Part shown: positions 16,716 to 26,494 of the stretch, one piece after another | How positions within the stretch are numbered: position 1 is the first letter of the stretch | Layout of the letters: each line of letters begins with the position of its first letter | Assembly: GCF_029697505.1 (NCBI RefSeq) | Contig: NZ_JARJEF010000004.1 | Location: 186,001-250,000, forward strand | DNA: 64,000 nt | Source: Pseudophaeobacter profundi | Lineage (GTDB): Bacteria > Pseudomonadota > Alphaproteobacteria > Rhodobacterales > Rhodobacteraceae | Direction: 5' to 3' | Program-made: the position numbers and the translations under genes | The notes under the pieces: model-generated | What the model was told of the DNA's origin: nothing | The model's input: only the letters and a program-made list of their open reading frames with translations | Database searches by the model: none

Positions 16716-18158
16716 ATGACGCAAGATATCTTCGGACAGGAAACCAGCCTAAGCTGCGCGATCAGCCAGCAACACTGGGACGCGGTGCAAATGGGGGTTC
16801 TGGCGCATTCGGCCAGCACGGCCGATCACCTTGGCGCGCTGCTCAACACGGCACCGGATTTTGCCCTGGCCCAGGCGATCAAGGGCATTTCGCTGCTGAT
16901 GCTGGGCCGCAGAGAATTGCTGCCCATGGCGCAGGACGCACTACAGGCCGCGCAACTGGGCTATGACGCGGCCCTGCCGCGGGAACGCAAATATATTGAG
17001 GCCCTCGCCGCTTGGCTGGATGGCCAGCCCTCTCGCGCGATAGAGCGGATGGAACAGGTGCTGGCAGTGGATCCCTGCGACAGCCTGGCGATGAAGCTCA
17101 GCCATGGGATCCGTTTTATTCTGGGCGATGCCAAGGGCATGCGGGCTTCGGTCGAACGGGTGCTGCCCGCCTATGCGCCCGATCACGCAGGTCGCGGCTA
17201 TCTCTTGGGCTGCCATGCCTTTGCGCTTGAGGAAACCGGCGCCTATGAGCGCGCCGGGATCACCGGGCGTCAGGCACTATGGCTGGCCCCGGATGATGCC
17301 TGGGGGCTGCATGCGGTGGCCCATGTGCATGATATGACAGGGGATGCCTCTGCCGGGCTGCGCTGGCTGAACGGTCGCGAACAGGCCTGGGCCCATTGCA
17401 ACAATTTCCGCTACCATGTTTGGTGGCACAAGGCATTGATGCATCTTGATCTGGGGCAGACCGACCAGGCGCTGGCACTTTATGATACCGAGGTGCGCAA
17501 AGATAAAACCGATGACTACCGCGATATTTCCAATGCCACCTCGCTGTTGATGCGGCTGGAGCTGGAAGGCGTCGCTGTTGGCAACCGCTGGCAAGAGCTC
17601 TCGGAACTTTGCGCCAGCCGCACCGAAGACGGCAGTCTGATCTTTGCCGATCTGCACTATCTGATGGCCCTGGCAGGCCCCGACCACAAGACGGAATCCC
17701 GCCGCCTGATCCTGCGTATCCACGCCGATGCCCGGCAGCGCGACACAGAGGCCCAGCAGCGGATGGCCACTCCAGGCTGTGGCGCAGCACTGGGGCTAGA
17801 AGCCTTTGGCGAGGGCAACTATACACAGGCCTTTGCGCATCTGTCCGGCGTACGCGCCAGCCTGCATCTGGCCGGGGGCAGCCATGCCCAGCGCGATGTG
17901 TTTGAGCGTATGACCATCGACGCGGGCCTGCGCTGCGGCGCCTTTGATACGGTAGAGCACATCCTGAACGATCGGCGTGCAAAACGCGGCGGGAACGACG
18001 ACAACTATGCCCTGGCCCGGCGCGCCCTGATTGCTGCCGCGCGCAGTGACACAGAGCACGGCGCGGAAACACAACCAGAGGCTGAATTCGGCGGGAAGAT
18101 GCCACCCGTTCGGCAGGAAGACGCCATCCCTGTCGCCCCGACACTCCGTGCCCGCTGA
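16716..18158 (+). CDS. TTC38-like tetratricopeptide repeat protein
   Basis: A 480-residue, largely alpha-helical protein built of degenerate TPR-like repeats, most like the TTC38 (tetratricopeptide repeat protein 38) family that bacteria share with eukaryotes. Typical blocks are GRGYLLGCHAFALEETGAYERA, WGLHAVAHVHDMTGD and NFRYHVWWHKALMHLDLG. There is no signal peptide and no catalytic motif. The ATG at 16716 is preferred to an upstream in-frame start. The function is unknown. It precedes opgC on the same strand by 66 bp and could share its message. Confidence 0.78.
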   Translation: MTQDIFGQETSLSCAISQQHWDAVQMGVLAHSASTADHLGALLNTAPDFALAQAIKGISLLMLGRRELLPMAQDALQAAQLGYDAALPRERKYIEALAAWLDGQPSRAIERMEQVLAVDPCDSLAMKLSHGIRFILGDAKGMRASVERVLPAYAPDHAGRGYLLGCHAFALEETGAYERAGITGRQALWLAPDDAWGLHAVAHVHDMTGDASAGLRWLNGREQAWAHCNNFRYHVWWHKALMHLDLGQTDQALALYDTEVRKDKTDDYRDISNATSLLMRLELEGVAVGNRWQELSELCASRTEDGSLIFADLHYLMALAGPDHKTESRRLILRIHADARQRDTEAQQRMATPGCGAALGLEAFGEGNYTQAFAHLSGVRASLHLAGGSHAQRDVFERMTIDAGLRCGAFDTVEHILNDRRAKRGGNDDNYALARRALIAAARSDTEHGAETQPEAEFGGKMPPVRQEDAIPVAPTLRAR

Positions 18159-18224
18159 ATAGCCCTTTTCAAGATGCGAAAAGAACCTCACACACGCGCT
18201 TGAAAATCAACAAGGAATAACCCA

Positions 18225-19514
18225 ATGGCGGAGATTTCGCCTTTTCCCTCCTCCCCGAAAAATGCAGGGGCAGAAAACGCGGCACCAGCAGCCAACCAGG
18301 CTGCATCCCCGGCAATCTCTTCTGCTTCCGCAGCCCTTCGCACGCGCGACCCCAGGCTGGATTTTTATCGCGGCATCGCCATGTTCATCATCCTGGCAGC
18401 CCATATTCCGGGCAACCGCTGGACCGGATGGATCCCGGCGCGGTTTGGCTTTTCCGATGCAACAGAGATCTTTGTCTTCTGCTCTGGCATGGCCTCGGCC
18501 ATTGCCTTTGGCGGTTCCTACGCGCGAAAGGGCTGGGCCCTGGGCAGCGCCCGCGTGCTGTTCCGCTGCTGGCAGGTGTTCTGGGCCCATATCGGGTTGT
18601 TCTTCTTTGTCGCCATGACCATGGCAGCGCTGGACACCTATGGCAGCTTTGACAAAAGCTATATCAACAGTCTGAACCTGCAGCATTTCTTTGACGATCC
18701 CGCACAGCAGCTGGTTGGTCTGTTCACCCTGACCTATGTGCCGAACTACTTTGACATTCTGCCAATGTATCTGGGCGTGCTGGCCCTGCTGCCATTGATG
18801 ATGGGGCTGGCGCGCGGTCAGCTTTGGCTGGTTGCGCTGTGTTCTGTGCTGCTCTGGCTGGCGGCAAATCCCTATCTGATCGGTCTGGGGCCGGATGGGC
18901 TGTCCTTCCCGGCAGAGCCATGGTCCCAACGCGAGTGGTTCTTCAACCCACTTGGCTGGCAGCTTTTGTTTTTCACTGGCTTTGCCTTCATGAAGGGCTG
19001 GCTGCCGCCCCCACCGGCCTCGGCGCTGCTTGGAGGTGTCGCCGCGGCCTTCTTGATCCTGTCAGCGCCGCTTGGCTCCTGGAAGGTATTCTTGTGGCTG
19101 GATGCCGCCAATGGTGATCTGGCTGACGCCATCCGCCCCTGGTGGGCCGCAAGCGCGCAGTGGCGCGAAAAGACCGATTTTGGCCTGCTGCGCTATGCAC
19201 ATTTCCTCGCCCTGGCCTATCTGGGCTGGCTTCTGGCAGGAGAAGGCGGCAAGCGCCTTATTGCCTCGGGCCACAGCCTGGGGGCGCGGCTCTGGGCAGG
19301 GCTGCTCGGCATCATCAGCAAGGTCGGCCAGCAAAGCCTTGCGGTTTTTGTGTTTTCCATGGCGCTGGCCCGGCTGATCGGCTTTGCTCTGGATCAGACA
19401 GATCGCGGCATCCTGATCACCGCGCTGGCCAATCTTGCGGGCTTTGCCCTGATCATTGCCTGCGCCTATGGCGCCGGATGGTTCAAATCCCACCCCTGGA
19501 GAGCCAAGCGATGA
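18225..19514 (+). CDS. opgC: OpgC, glucan succinyltransferase-like membrane protein
   Basis: A 429-residue polytopic protein of the acyltransferase-3-like OpgC family, which adds succinyl groups to osmoregulated periplasmic glucans. A 45-residue soluble Ala/Ser-rich N-terminus precedes the motif RDPRLDFYRGIAMFIILAAH and about ten membrane segments. The start follows AAGGAAT. The stop overlaps the next ATG (ATGA), so opgC and opgG are coupled. Confidence 0.9.
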   Translation: MAEISPFPSSPKNAGAENAAPAANQAASPAISSASAALRTRDPRLDFYRGIAMFIILAAHIPGNRWTGWIPARFGFSDATEIFVFCSGMASAIAFGGSYARKGWALGSARVLFRCWQVFWAHIGLFFFVAMTMAALDTYGSFDKSYINSLNLQHFFDDPAQQLVGLFTLTYVPNYFDILPMYLGVLALLPLMMGLARGQLWLVALCSVLLWLAANPYLIGLGPDGLSFPAEPWSQREWFFNPLGWQLLFFTGFAFMKGWLPPPPASALLGGVAAAFLILSAPLGSWKVFLWLDAANGDLADAIRPWWAASAQWREKTDFGLLRYAHFLALAYLGWLLAGEGGKRLIASGHSLGARLWAGLLGIISKVGQQSLAVFVFSMALARLIGFALDQTDRGILITALANLAGFALIIACAYGAGWFKSHPWRAKR

Positions 19515-21064
19515 CCCCATTCACCCGTCGCAGCTTTCTGGGGGCCGCCCTCAGCAGCACCCTGCTTTCGCCCCTGCCAACAGCGGCCCAAGCGGCACAC
19601 GACCCGATGCCCTTTCACCGTGATCAGCTGGTAGCGCGCGCGCGCAACTTGGCCCAGCAGCCCTATCGCCCGCGCCCCGAGGTGCCGCAGGACTGGCAGG
19701 ATCTCACCTATGATCAATACAAGGCCCACCGGTTCCGCACCAAGCGGGCGATCTGGGCGAATACAGCGCGCAGCTACAATGTCGATCTGTTCCTGCCGGG
19801 TCTATATTTCCGCCAGGCCGTGCAGATCAATACGGTCGAAGAAGGCCTGGCGCGCCGGGTCGGCTTTGACATGGATCTGTTTGACCGCGGAGAAATCGCG
19901 CCGCCGCTCAGCCAGGCAGAGACCCTGGGCTATAGCGGCCTGCGACTGCGCACCACGCTGGATCAGCCCGACAAGAAAAGCGAATTCTGCGTCTTTCAAG
20001 GGGCCAGCTATTTCCGCGCCATCGGGATCGGCCAGACCTATGGCCTATCGGCGCGGGGATTGGCGCTGAAAACCGCAGACGCCATGGGCGAAGAATTCCC
20101 CGATTTTGTGGAATTCTGGCTGGAAGCCCCAGCGCCCGGGCAGCCCCATATGGTGGTGCATGCGCTGATGGATTCCCCATCCGTGACCGGGGCGTATCAC
20201 TTTCGCATCACCCCCGGCACCACCACGATCATGGATGTCGAGGCCCAGCTCTTTGCCCGCGCCGACCTGCCGCATATGGGGCTGGCGCCGCTGACCTCTA
20301 TGTTTTTGTTCGATCGCACCAATCGCCACCGGTTTGATGATTTCCGCCCCAATGTGCACGACAGTGACGGGCTGTTGATCCACAACGGCAACGCAGAGAC
20401 CCTCTGGCGACCGCTGGCCAACCCCACCCATTTGCAGGTTTCCTCTTTCGTGGATTCCGATCCACGCGGTTTTGGCCTGATGCAACGCAGCCGCCACCTG
20501 CAGGATTTTGAGGATCTCGAAGCCAACTACCACCGCCGCCCCGGTCTTTGGGTGGAACCCAAGGGTCGTTGGGGCAAGGGGGCGGTCACCCTGGTGGAAA
20601 TCCCGGCTGACAAGGAAATCTACGACAATATCGTCGCCTATTGGCGTCCAGACGCCCCGGTCAAAGCCGGGCAAGAGCTGGCGCTGGCCTATCGGCTTTT
20701 CTGGGGGGAAGAACCCGACACCCCCATGCCAAACACCAAGACAGCCGCGCCTATCCCCCCCCTGGCACGCGTTATCGACACGGCAGCGGGCGCCCGCATA
20801 TTTGGCGATCCCGGACGGTTGATGACGGTGGATTTTGCAGCCCACCCGCTGTTGGCGGGCGACCCGGAAGAGATAGAGGTGCATCTGTCCTCGCCCGATG
20901 TGGAAACCACCCCCGGCGTGTTGCAGCGCAACCCAGGCACTGGCGGGCTGCGCCTTGCCTTCAGCTTTACGCCCAATGCGAAAAATCATGTCGAACTGCG
21001 GCTGCAGTTGCGTCGCAACGGGCAAGCCGCCAGTGAAATCTGGCTCTATCGGTGGACCGCATGA
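19511..21064 (+). CDS. opgG: OpgG/OpgD-type periplasmic glucan biosynthesis protein
   Basis: The 517-residue periplasmic protein of osmoregulated glucan synthesis (MdoG fold, beta-sandwich plus Ig-like domain). A Tat signal, TRRSFLGAALSS, at residues 5-16 resembles OpgD, the Tat-exported paralogue. Family blocks are QDLTYDQYKAHRF, GASYFRAIGIGQTYGLSARGL and RNPGTGGLRLAF. The ATG at 19511 is the ATGA overlap with opgC; a longer frame begins inside opgC and is not real. Confidence 0.93.
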   Translation: MTPFTRRSFLGAALSSTLLSPLPTAAQAAHDPMPFHRDQLVARARNLAQQPYRPRPEVPQDWQDLTYDQYKAHRFRTKRAIWANTARSYNVDLFLPGLYFRQAVQINTVEEGLARRVGFDMDLFDRGEIAPPLSQAETLGYSGLRLRTTLDQPDKKSEFCVFQGASYFRAIGIGQTYGLSARGLALKTADAMGEEFPDFVEFWLEAPAPGQPHMVVHALMDSPSVTGAYHFRITPGTTTIMDVEAQLFARADLPHMGLAPLTSMFLFDRTNRHRFDDFRPNVHDSDGLLIHNGNAETLWRPLANPTHLQVSSFVDSDPRGFGLMQRSRHLQDFEDLEANYHRRPGLWVEPKGRWGKGAVTLVEIPADKEIYDNIVAYWRPDAPVKAGQELALAYRLFWGEEPDTPMPNTKTAAPIPPLARVIDTAAGARIFGDPGRLMTVDFAAHPLLAGDPEEIEVHLSSPDVETTPGVLQRNPGTGGLRLAFSFTPNAKNHVELRLQLRRNGQAASEIWLYRWTA

Positions 21065-23022
21065 CCCAGTTGTCTGATCCAACCATGTCGCTGCCTGCGG
21101 CCCCTCTCGCAGACCATCTGGCCACAGGGTGCGCAGAGGGCGCGCAAGACACGAGGGGCACAGACCTGATGCCCCCCGTGATGCCAATGGAGATGCCCGA
21201 GCAGGATTTCACCGCGCCATTTCAGGACCGGCAGGCGCCGCAGGGCGCGCCGCGCCCCCAAGTGGCTCTCTGGCGCATTCTGGCCTTTTCGCCCGCCATG
21301 CTGGCCACGGCAGCGCTGACCTGGGTGATGCAGGGCTGGTTTGCCATCGGCGGCTTTATGGGGCTTGAACTGCTGCTGCTGGCGCTGATTGCCTTTAATT
21401 TCTTCTGGATCTGTTTTTCGGTCTCAACCGTGATCCTGGGGCTGTATTCGCTGTCGCAACGTGACCACAGCCGCCCCACCGGCCAGGTGACACCAATGCA
21501 GGTGGCGCTTTTGGTGCCCGTCTACAACGAAAGCCCCTGGTATGTGCTGGGCAATGTACGGGCAATGCTGGAAGAGCTGAGCCGCGTCGACGGAGCCCAT
21601 AGCTATGCCATGTTCATCCTGTCAGATACCCGCGATGAGGAATTGGCCGCCCAGGAACGGCTGAGCGTTGAGGCCTTGCGTGCCGACCTGCCACCTGGGA
21701 CGGCACTGTACTATCGCCGCCGGGCCCGCAATACCGGGCGCAAGGTCGGCAATATCAGCAACTGGCTGCGGCACTGGGGCGCGGGATATGAGGCCATGCT
21801 GGTGCTGGACGCCGACAGCCTTATGACCGGCCGCGCCATTGCCCGGCTGACCGATGCGCTGTCACGCGATCCATGCGCCGGGCTGATCCAGAGTTTTCCG
21901 CAGCTGATCGGCGCCCAGTCCATTTTTGGCCGGATGCAGCAATTTGCCAATGGCGTTTATGGGCTTGCCCTGGCCGAAGGGCTGGCCCGCTGGACCGGGC
22001 ATGAAGGCAACTATTGGGGCCACAACGCCATTCTGCGCACCCGCGCCTTTGCCGCCTGTGCCGGCCTGCCCAAGCTGCGTTCGCGGCTTAGCGGGCGTGA
22101 ACACCTGATCATGAGCCATGATTTTGTCGAGGCAGGCCTGTTGCGCCGGGCCGGCTGGCGGGTGCGGTTCTTGCCACGCCTGGGGGGATCTTATGAGGAA
22201 ACGCCCGCCACCCTGGTCGACCACATCCTGCGAGATCGCCGCTGGTGCCAGGGCAATCTGCAACACCTGAACCTGCTGGGCGCGCGTGGCTTTTTCGCCA
22301 TGTCGCGGTTTCACCTGCTGCACGGGGCCATTGGCTATCTGATGGCGCCAATCTGGTTTGCGCTCTTGGTGATCTGGGCGCTGATCGGTCTGGGCGAAGA
22401 CCGCTCGGTGATCCACTATTTCAGCATCACAAATCCTTCGCGCCCCTCTTGGCCCGATATGTCAGAACCCCGCCACGTTCTGGTGATTTTGCTGATCTAT
22501 GCCATGTTGCTGGCCCCCAAACTGCTGGCGGTGCTGGCACTGGCAATGACCGGTCGTCGGCTTGATCAGTACGGCGGCCCGGCGCGCTTTGCGCTTTCGA
22601 CCCTCTGCGAGATCCTGTTGGCGGTGCTTTATGCCCCTATTCTGATGGTACAGCAGATGATTGCGGTGCTGCGCACCACCTTTGGCATTCAGCGGGGCTG
22701 GTCAGCCCAGGCGCGCGAAGGCGGGCACTATGGGCTGCGTCATCTGCTGATCTGCCACGCGCTTGAAACCCTAAGCGGATTTGCACTCTCTGGCGGTATC
22801 CTGGCCGGGTTTGTATCGCTATGGCTGCTGCCAATTGCGCTGTCACTGGTGCTGGCGGTGCCCTTGTCGGCGCTCTCTGGCTGGCGTGCGGGGACCTCAC
22901 GGCGCGGATGGATGGCGACCCCTGTGGTCTATGCCGAACCGCAGATCACCCGCGCCGCCGACCGCTATCGCCGCAGCTTCAAGCGCTATCTCGATATGCA
23001 ACGCCAGCACCCCGCAGAATAG
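21061..23022 (+). CDS. opgH: OpgH, membrane glucosyltransferase
   Basis: The 653-residue inner-membrane family 2 glycosyltransferase that builds the beta-1,2-linked glucan backbone from UDP-glucose. A variable N-terminal region precedes two membrane segments. The catalytic domain has VPVYNE, LDADSLMTG (metal-binding DXD type) and RRWCQGNLQH (the Q/RXXRW acceptor motif), then several membrane helices. The ATG overlaps the opgG stop (ATGA), completing a coupled opgC-opgG-opgH set. Confidence 0.94.
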   Translation: MTQLSDPTMSLPAAPLADHLATGCAEGAQDTRGTDLMPPVMPMEMPEQDFTAPFQDRQAPQGAPRPQVALWRILAFSPAMLATAALTWVMQGWFAIGGFMGLELLLLALIAFNFFWICFSVSTVILGLYSLSQRDHSRPTGQVTPMQVALLVPVYNESPWYVLGNVRAMLEELSRVDGAHSYAMFILSDTRDEELAAQERLSVEALRADLPPGTALYYRRRARNTGRKVGNISNWLRHWGAGYEAMLVLDADSLMTGRAIARLTDALSRDPCAGLIQSFPQLIGAQSIFGRMQQFANGVYGLALAEGLARWTGHEGNYWGHNAILRTRAFAACAGLPKLRSRLSGREHLIMSHDFVEAGLLRRAGWRVRFLPRLGGSYEETPATLVDHILRDRRWCQGNLQHLNLLGARGFFAMSRFHLLHGAIGYLMAPIWFALLVIWALIGLGEDRSVIHYFSITNPSRPSWPDMSEPRHVLVILLIYAMLLAPKLLAVLALAMTGRRLDQYGGPARFALSTLCEILLAVLYAPILMVQQMIAVLRTTFGIQRGWSAQAREGGHYGLRHLLICHALETLSGFALSGGILAGFVSLWLLPIALSLVLAVPLSALSGWRAGTSRRGWMATPVVYAEPQITRAADRYRRSFKRYLDMQRQHPAE

Positions 23023-23154
23023 CCCCTCCCGTACACGCCATAAACTAGAAAAAGCGATAATCTTGCAACCCTGATGCGCTTCACCTAACCTCGTGCAAAG
23101 CATCGGCCACGTAGCCATTTCCCGGAGGATCGTCCACTGAGCCCCCATCTGAGC

Positions 23155-25032
23155 TTGGATCTTATTCCCTTTATAGCGGGGCTAAGCATCATCGGCGCCC
23201 TCCTCTTTGCGTCAAGGCGCCTGTCCATGCAACACGCTGGACTGCGGGTTGTGATCATTGGCGGGGTCTTGATGACGCTTTCTGCGCTGGTACCGATCCT
23301 GCAAGGTATCTGGCGGGCGACACCACAGCCACAGCCGCCAGATCACCCGATTGCCATGCTCCTTGCCCTGGGGTTCATGGGGCTTGGCGCCATTCTGGTC
23401 TTTCAAGGAATGTGGACCTGGCTATCGGCACTGGATAGCCTTTCTGCGCGCATTGACGAACATCAGCACCGCGCGCAAGAAGGCCACCTGAAAGAACGCC
23501 GCCTACTGACCATGATGCAGCACGCCCCCGAAAGCATCGTTGTACTCGATGCAGAGGCCAACTGCCTGGTCGAGGTAAACCCAGCTGCCGAGACACTGTT
23601 TCAGTATTCCAGCGATCAGTTGGTCGGCGAAAAAACCCTCTGGCAGCTGAGCCCGCCACTGCAGCCCTGTGGCACCCCCTCCAAGGACTTGATGGAAAGA
23701 TACCTGAAACAGGCCATCAATGGCACATACCCGGTATTTGAATGGCTGCATCTCAACGCCAAGGGAGAGCCGCTGGACTGCGAGGTTACCCTGGCCCAAT
23801 TGCCCTCTGCAGATCAGATGCTGATCCGCGGCACCATTGTCGACATATCCAAGCGCCGCGCCGAGGCACAGGAACGCGAAAACCTTCTGCTGCAATTGGC
23901 GGCCTCACACAAACTAGAATCCGTAGGCCAGCTGACCGGCGGAATTGCCCATGATTTCAACAATTTGCTTGCCGTTATTGTGGGAAACCTAGAGCTGTTG
24001 CGCGAAAATATCACAGAGGTTGATCAAATTTCATTGATCGACGCCGGCATCGACGCTGCGCTGCACGGTGCTGATCTGACCAAGAACATGCTCGCCTTTG
24101 CCCGCAAATCGCCGCTGGCCCCCGCAGAGCTGGATCTGAACAAGATCATTCGCAGCACGAAAAACTGGGCCGGTCGTACCCTGCCTGCCTCTGTCGCGAT
24201 GGAAACCTCCTTGCTGGCTGGTCTCTGGCAGGTCAAGGCGGACCCCAGCTCGACAGAAAGCGCCCTGCTCAACCTTTTGCTGAACGCCCATGACGCAATG
24301 CCCGATGGTGGCCGGGTGACCATTGAAACCGCCAATGTCAGGATCGACGAGGATTACATCAGTTCCCGCCAAGAGGACCTGTCGCCCGGCCGCTACGTGA
24401 TGCTGGCGGTCAGCGATACCGGAACGGGCATTCCGCAAGAGCTTCTCGATACCGTCTTTGACCCCTTTTTCACCACGAAATCGCCAGGCAAAGGCACCGG
24501 GCTGGGCCTGTCCATGGTTATGGGCTTTATGCACCAATCCGGCGGCACGGTGCGGGTCTATTCAGAACCCGGCGTCGGCACCACTTTCAAGCTGTATTTC
24601 AAAGCGCTTGGCAGCGACAACGAAGGGAGCCAAGAAACCATGCCCCACACCGCCCCCATCCCGACAGGAGAAACGCGCGTTCTGGTTGCCGAAGATCAGG
24701 AACAGGTTCTGGACATCATCGTCGCCACCCTGACCAAGGCGGGCTACGATGTCATCGCTGCCAAGTCGGGCGACGATGCCTATGCCCTATTCGAGGCCAA
24801 CAACGATATCGACGTCTTGCTGACGGATATCGTGATGCCCGGCTCGCGGCACGGCCCGGCACTGGCCCGTGATCTGCGGCAACTGCGACCGGATCTGCCG
24901 GTGGTGTTCATGTCTGGCTATGCCAGCGAAGCCACGGTGCATGGCAATGGCTTGCGCCCCGAGGATATTCGCTTGATGAAACCCGTACGCAGATCGCAGC
25001 TTCTGGAGGCGATCAAAAAGGCCACGAGCTAG
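23155..25032 (+). CDS. Hybrid sensor histidine kinase with receiver domain
   Basis: A 625-residue hybrid kinase. Three membrane segments (about 3-20, 30-52, 66-88) and a coiled coil lead to a PAS domain (about 118-235), a phosphoacceptor helix with His266 in LTGGIAHDFNNLL, an HATPase domain (NLLLNAHDAMPDGG) and a C-terminal receiver with Asp558 in LLTDIVMPG. The start is uncertain: 23155 is TTG, while an in-frame CTG at 23137 sits 8 bp after a strong GGAGG (23124-23128) and may be the true start. No separate response regulator is adjacent. It follows opgH by about 115-130 bp, so a link to envelope stress or osmolarity is only a guess. Confidence 0.88.
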   Translation: MDLIPFIAGLSIIGALLFASRRLSMQHAGLRVVIIGGVLMTLSALVPILQGIWRATPQPQPPDHPIAMLLALGFMGLGAILVFQGMWTWLSALDSLSARIDEHQHRAQEGHLKERRLLTMMQHAPESIVVLDAEANCLVEVNPAAETLFQYSSDQLVGEKTLWQLSPPLQPCGTPSKDLMERYLKQAINGTYPVFEWLHLNAKGEPLDCEVTLAQLPSADQMLIRGTIVDISKRRAEAQERENLLLQLAASHKLESVGQLTGGIAHDFNNLLAVIVGNLELLRENITEVDQISLIDAGIDAALHGADLTKNMLAFARKSPLAPAELDLNKIIRSTKNWAGRTLPASVAMETSLLAGLWQVKADPSSTESALLNLLLNAHDAMPDGGRVTIETANVRIDEDYISSRQEDLSPGRYVMLAVSDTGTGIPQELLDTVFDPFFTTKSPGKGTGLGLSMVMGFMHQSGGTVRVYSEPGVGTTFKLYFKALGSDNEGSQETMPHTAPIPTGETRVLVAEDQEQVLDIIVATLTKAGYDVIAAKSGDDAYALFEANNDIDVLLTDIVMPGSRHGPALARDLRQLRPDLPVVFMSGYASEATVHGNGLRPEDIRLMKPVRRSQLLEAIKKATS

Positions 25033-25040
25033 GCGGCGCG

Positions 25041-25985
25041 TCAGTCTGTCCTGCCCAAGGCCTGCTGGGGTTTGGCCGGATCAATCCGCCCTGCCTCAAA
25101 CCAGTCCAGCAGCCAGCCGGCCCAGGCGGCAGGCACCTGGTGGCCTTCGGGGAACAGGACGAATTCGATGTCTGCGCCGGGGGCACAGTCCCAGCGGCGG
25201 CGCAGCACCGCGCCCTCGCGCGAGCGCTGCGCTGGGGCCTGCTCCTGGCAGCCATTGGTCTGACGCCACAGCGCAAGCCCGGCAAAAATATCGCCTTGCT
25301 GAAACCGGCCACCCCCCAGAAACCGCCCCTCCAGCGGCACCACGGCGTCGGTCCAGCCATGGCTGTGAAACAGCCGTACAGGCCCGGCGCAGTGGTCCGG
25401 CTGTGGGCGCCAAAAACCGCCCGCGACCGGCGCATAGGCGGCAAAGGCATCGGGGCTGTCGCAGGCCAGATAGGACACCATGAAGCCCCCGGCGGAAAAT
25501 CCGGCCAGCACCATCGCCTGGCGGTCCAGATCAAAGCGATCGGCCGCATCCTGGGCCACCTGCTGCAAAAACCCCACCTCGTCGCGGCCCTGCCAACCCG
25601 GAAAAAATGTCCAAGAGCGGGGGCGGCCCACGCCGCGCGACAGTGCATCCGGCGCGATCACCGCATAGCCGCGCGCCGTCAGCGCCCCGACCAGTGTTTG
25701 ATTGCGCAGCGCCCCTGCGCCAGATCCGCCATAGCCATGCAAGAACATCACCGCAGGTCTGCGCGGCGCCGCACCAGCACGCACAGGCGACGGTGGCGCA
25801 GCGACGCCAGTCCGCGGCAGGACAACATGGTAACTGCCCTGTGCGATCTGGCAGGCTTCGGTGCCCGCTGTCCCGCAGCCTGCCTGGGCCGCAGCGGGCC
25901 AGGCAAACACGGCTGGCACCAGCGCCAGCGCCAGTTTTGCAATCAACCGCCCAAGCTGGCGATTTTTGCACCCTAATCCTGCCAT
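25041..25985 (-). CDS. Secreted PHB-depolymerase/feruloyl-esterase-like hydrolase
   Basis: A 314-residue alpha/beta-hydrolase of the LpqC/poly(3-hydroxybutyrate) depolymerase-like family. It has a signal peptide (hydrophobic LIAKLALALVPAVFAWPAAAQA), an oxyanion region FLHGYGGSGAG, the nucleophile elbow AGFSAGGFMVSYL, a probable acidic residue in HSHGWTDAVVPLEG and a catalytic His in FPEGHQVPAAW. The ATG at 25985 overlaps the upstream rhodanese gene by 13 bp; the longer in-frame extension lies inside that gene and is rejected. The substrate is unknown. Confidence 0.85.
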   Translation of the reverse strand: MAGLGCKNRQLGRLIAKLALALVPAVFAWPAAAQAGCGTAGTEACQIAQGSYHVVLPRTGVAAPPSPVRAGAAPRRPAVMFLHGYGGSGAGALRNQTLVGALTARGYAVIAPDALSRGVGRPRSWTFFPGWQGRDEVGFLQQVAQDAADRFDLDRQAMVLAGFSAGGFMVSYLACDSPDAFAAYAPVAGGFWRPQPDHCAGPVRLFHSHGWTDAVVPLEGRFLGGGRFQQGDIFAGLALWRQTNGCQEQAPAQRSREGAVLRRRWDCAPGADIEFVLFPEGHQVPAAWAGWLLDWFEAGRIDPAKPQQALGRTD

Positions 25986-26494
25986 GGCACCACCGGCAGC
26001 TGCGCAGCAATCCAGCCGGGGCCATCGGCGGATCCCAACATGCCCTGCGGCACGTCGATCACGCCCGGAAACCCTGCCGCTGCCAGGTCCAGCGTCATGC
26101 GGGCAGAACGCACGCCACGGGCGCAGATCAGCGCAACGGGGGCGGCGCGATCCCCGGCCAGAGCCTGATCCAGCGCCGCGACAAAGTCGACACGGCGCAT
26201 ATCGATTGGCACCGCGCCGACTGCCACCCCTGTTTGGTGCCATTCCTCCGGGCTGCGAATATCCACCAGGGTGATCTGGCCTGCCTGCGCTGCGGCGTGC
26301 GCCTCGGCAGGGGACAGGCGCGGCTGATCATGGGCGACAGGCTGCAACCGCCACCGCCAGATCCCACCACCTGCCGCAGCCCCCCCCAAGAGCGCCCCTG
26401 CGCCCACAACACCCCGCAACACCCGGCGCCGCGATGGCGGGCTGGACGGTGCCGGTTCCTGTGGTCGGCTGTCATTTGCGTTTTGATCGCGCAT
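25973..26494 (-). CDS. Exported rhodanese-domain protein
   Basis: A 173-residue single-domain rhodanese with a Tat-like signal (SRRRVLRGVVGAGALLGGAAAG at about residues 20-41) and the fold blocks LVDIRSPEEWHQTG and CARGVRSARM. The latter gives the active-site loop CXXXXR with nucleophilic Cys. It would act on sulfane sulfur in the periplasm. The ATG at 26494 is preferred over a TTG 15 bp upstream. It is coupled to the downstream esterase by overlap. Confidence 0.82.
   Translation of the reverse strand: MRDQNANDSRPQEPAPSSPPSRRRVLRGVVGAGALLGGAAAGGGIWRWRLQPVAHDQPRLSPAEAHAAAQAGQITLVDIRSPEEWHQTGVAVGAVPIDMRRVDFVAALDQALAGDRAAPVALICARGVRSARMTLDLAAAGFPGVIDVPQGMLGSADGPGWIAAQLPVVPWQD

Noticed and set aside
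19142-19510. N-terminal extension of opgG inside opgC
   Set aside because: The extension overlaps opgC fully, while the ATG at 19511 starts a Tat signal and has the ATGA overlap.
25986-26243. N-terminal extension of the esterase
   Set aside because: It lies inside the rhodanese gene and is Arg/Gly-rich; the ATG at 25985 starts a proper signal peptide.
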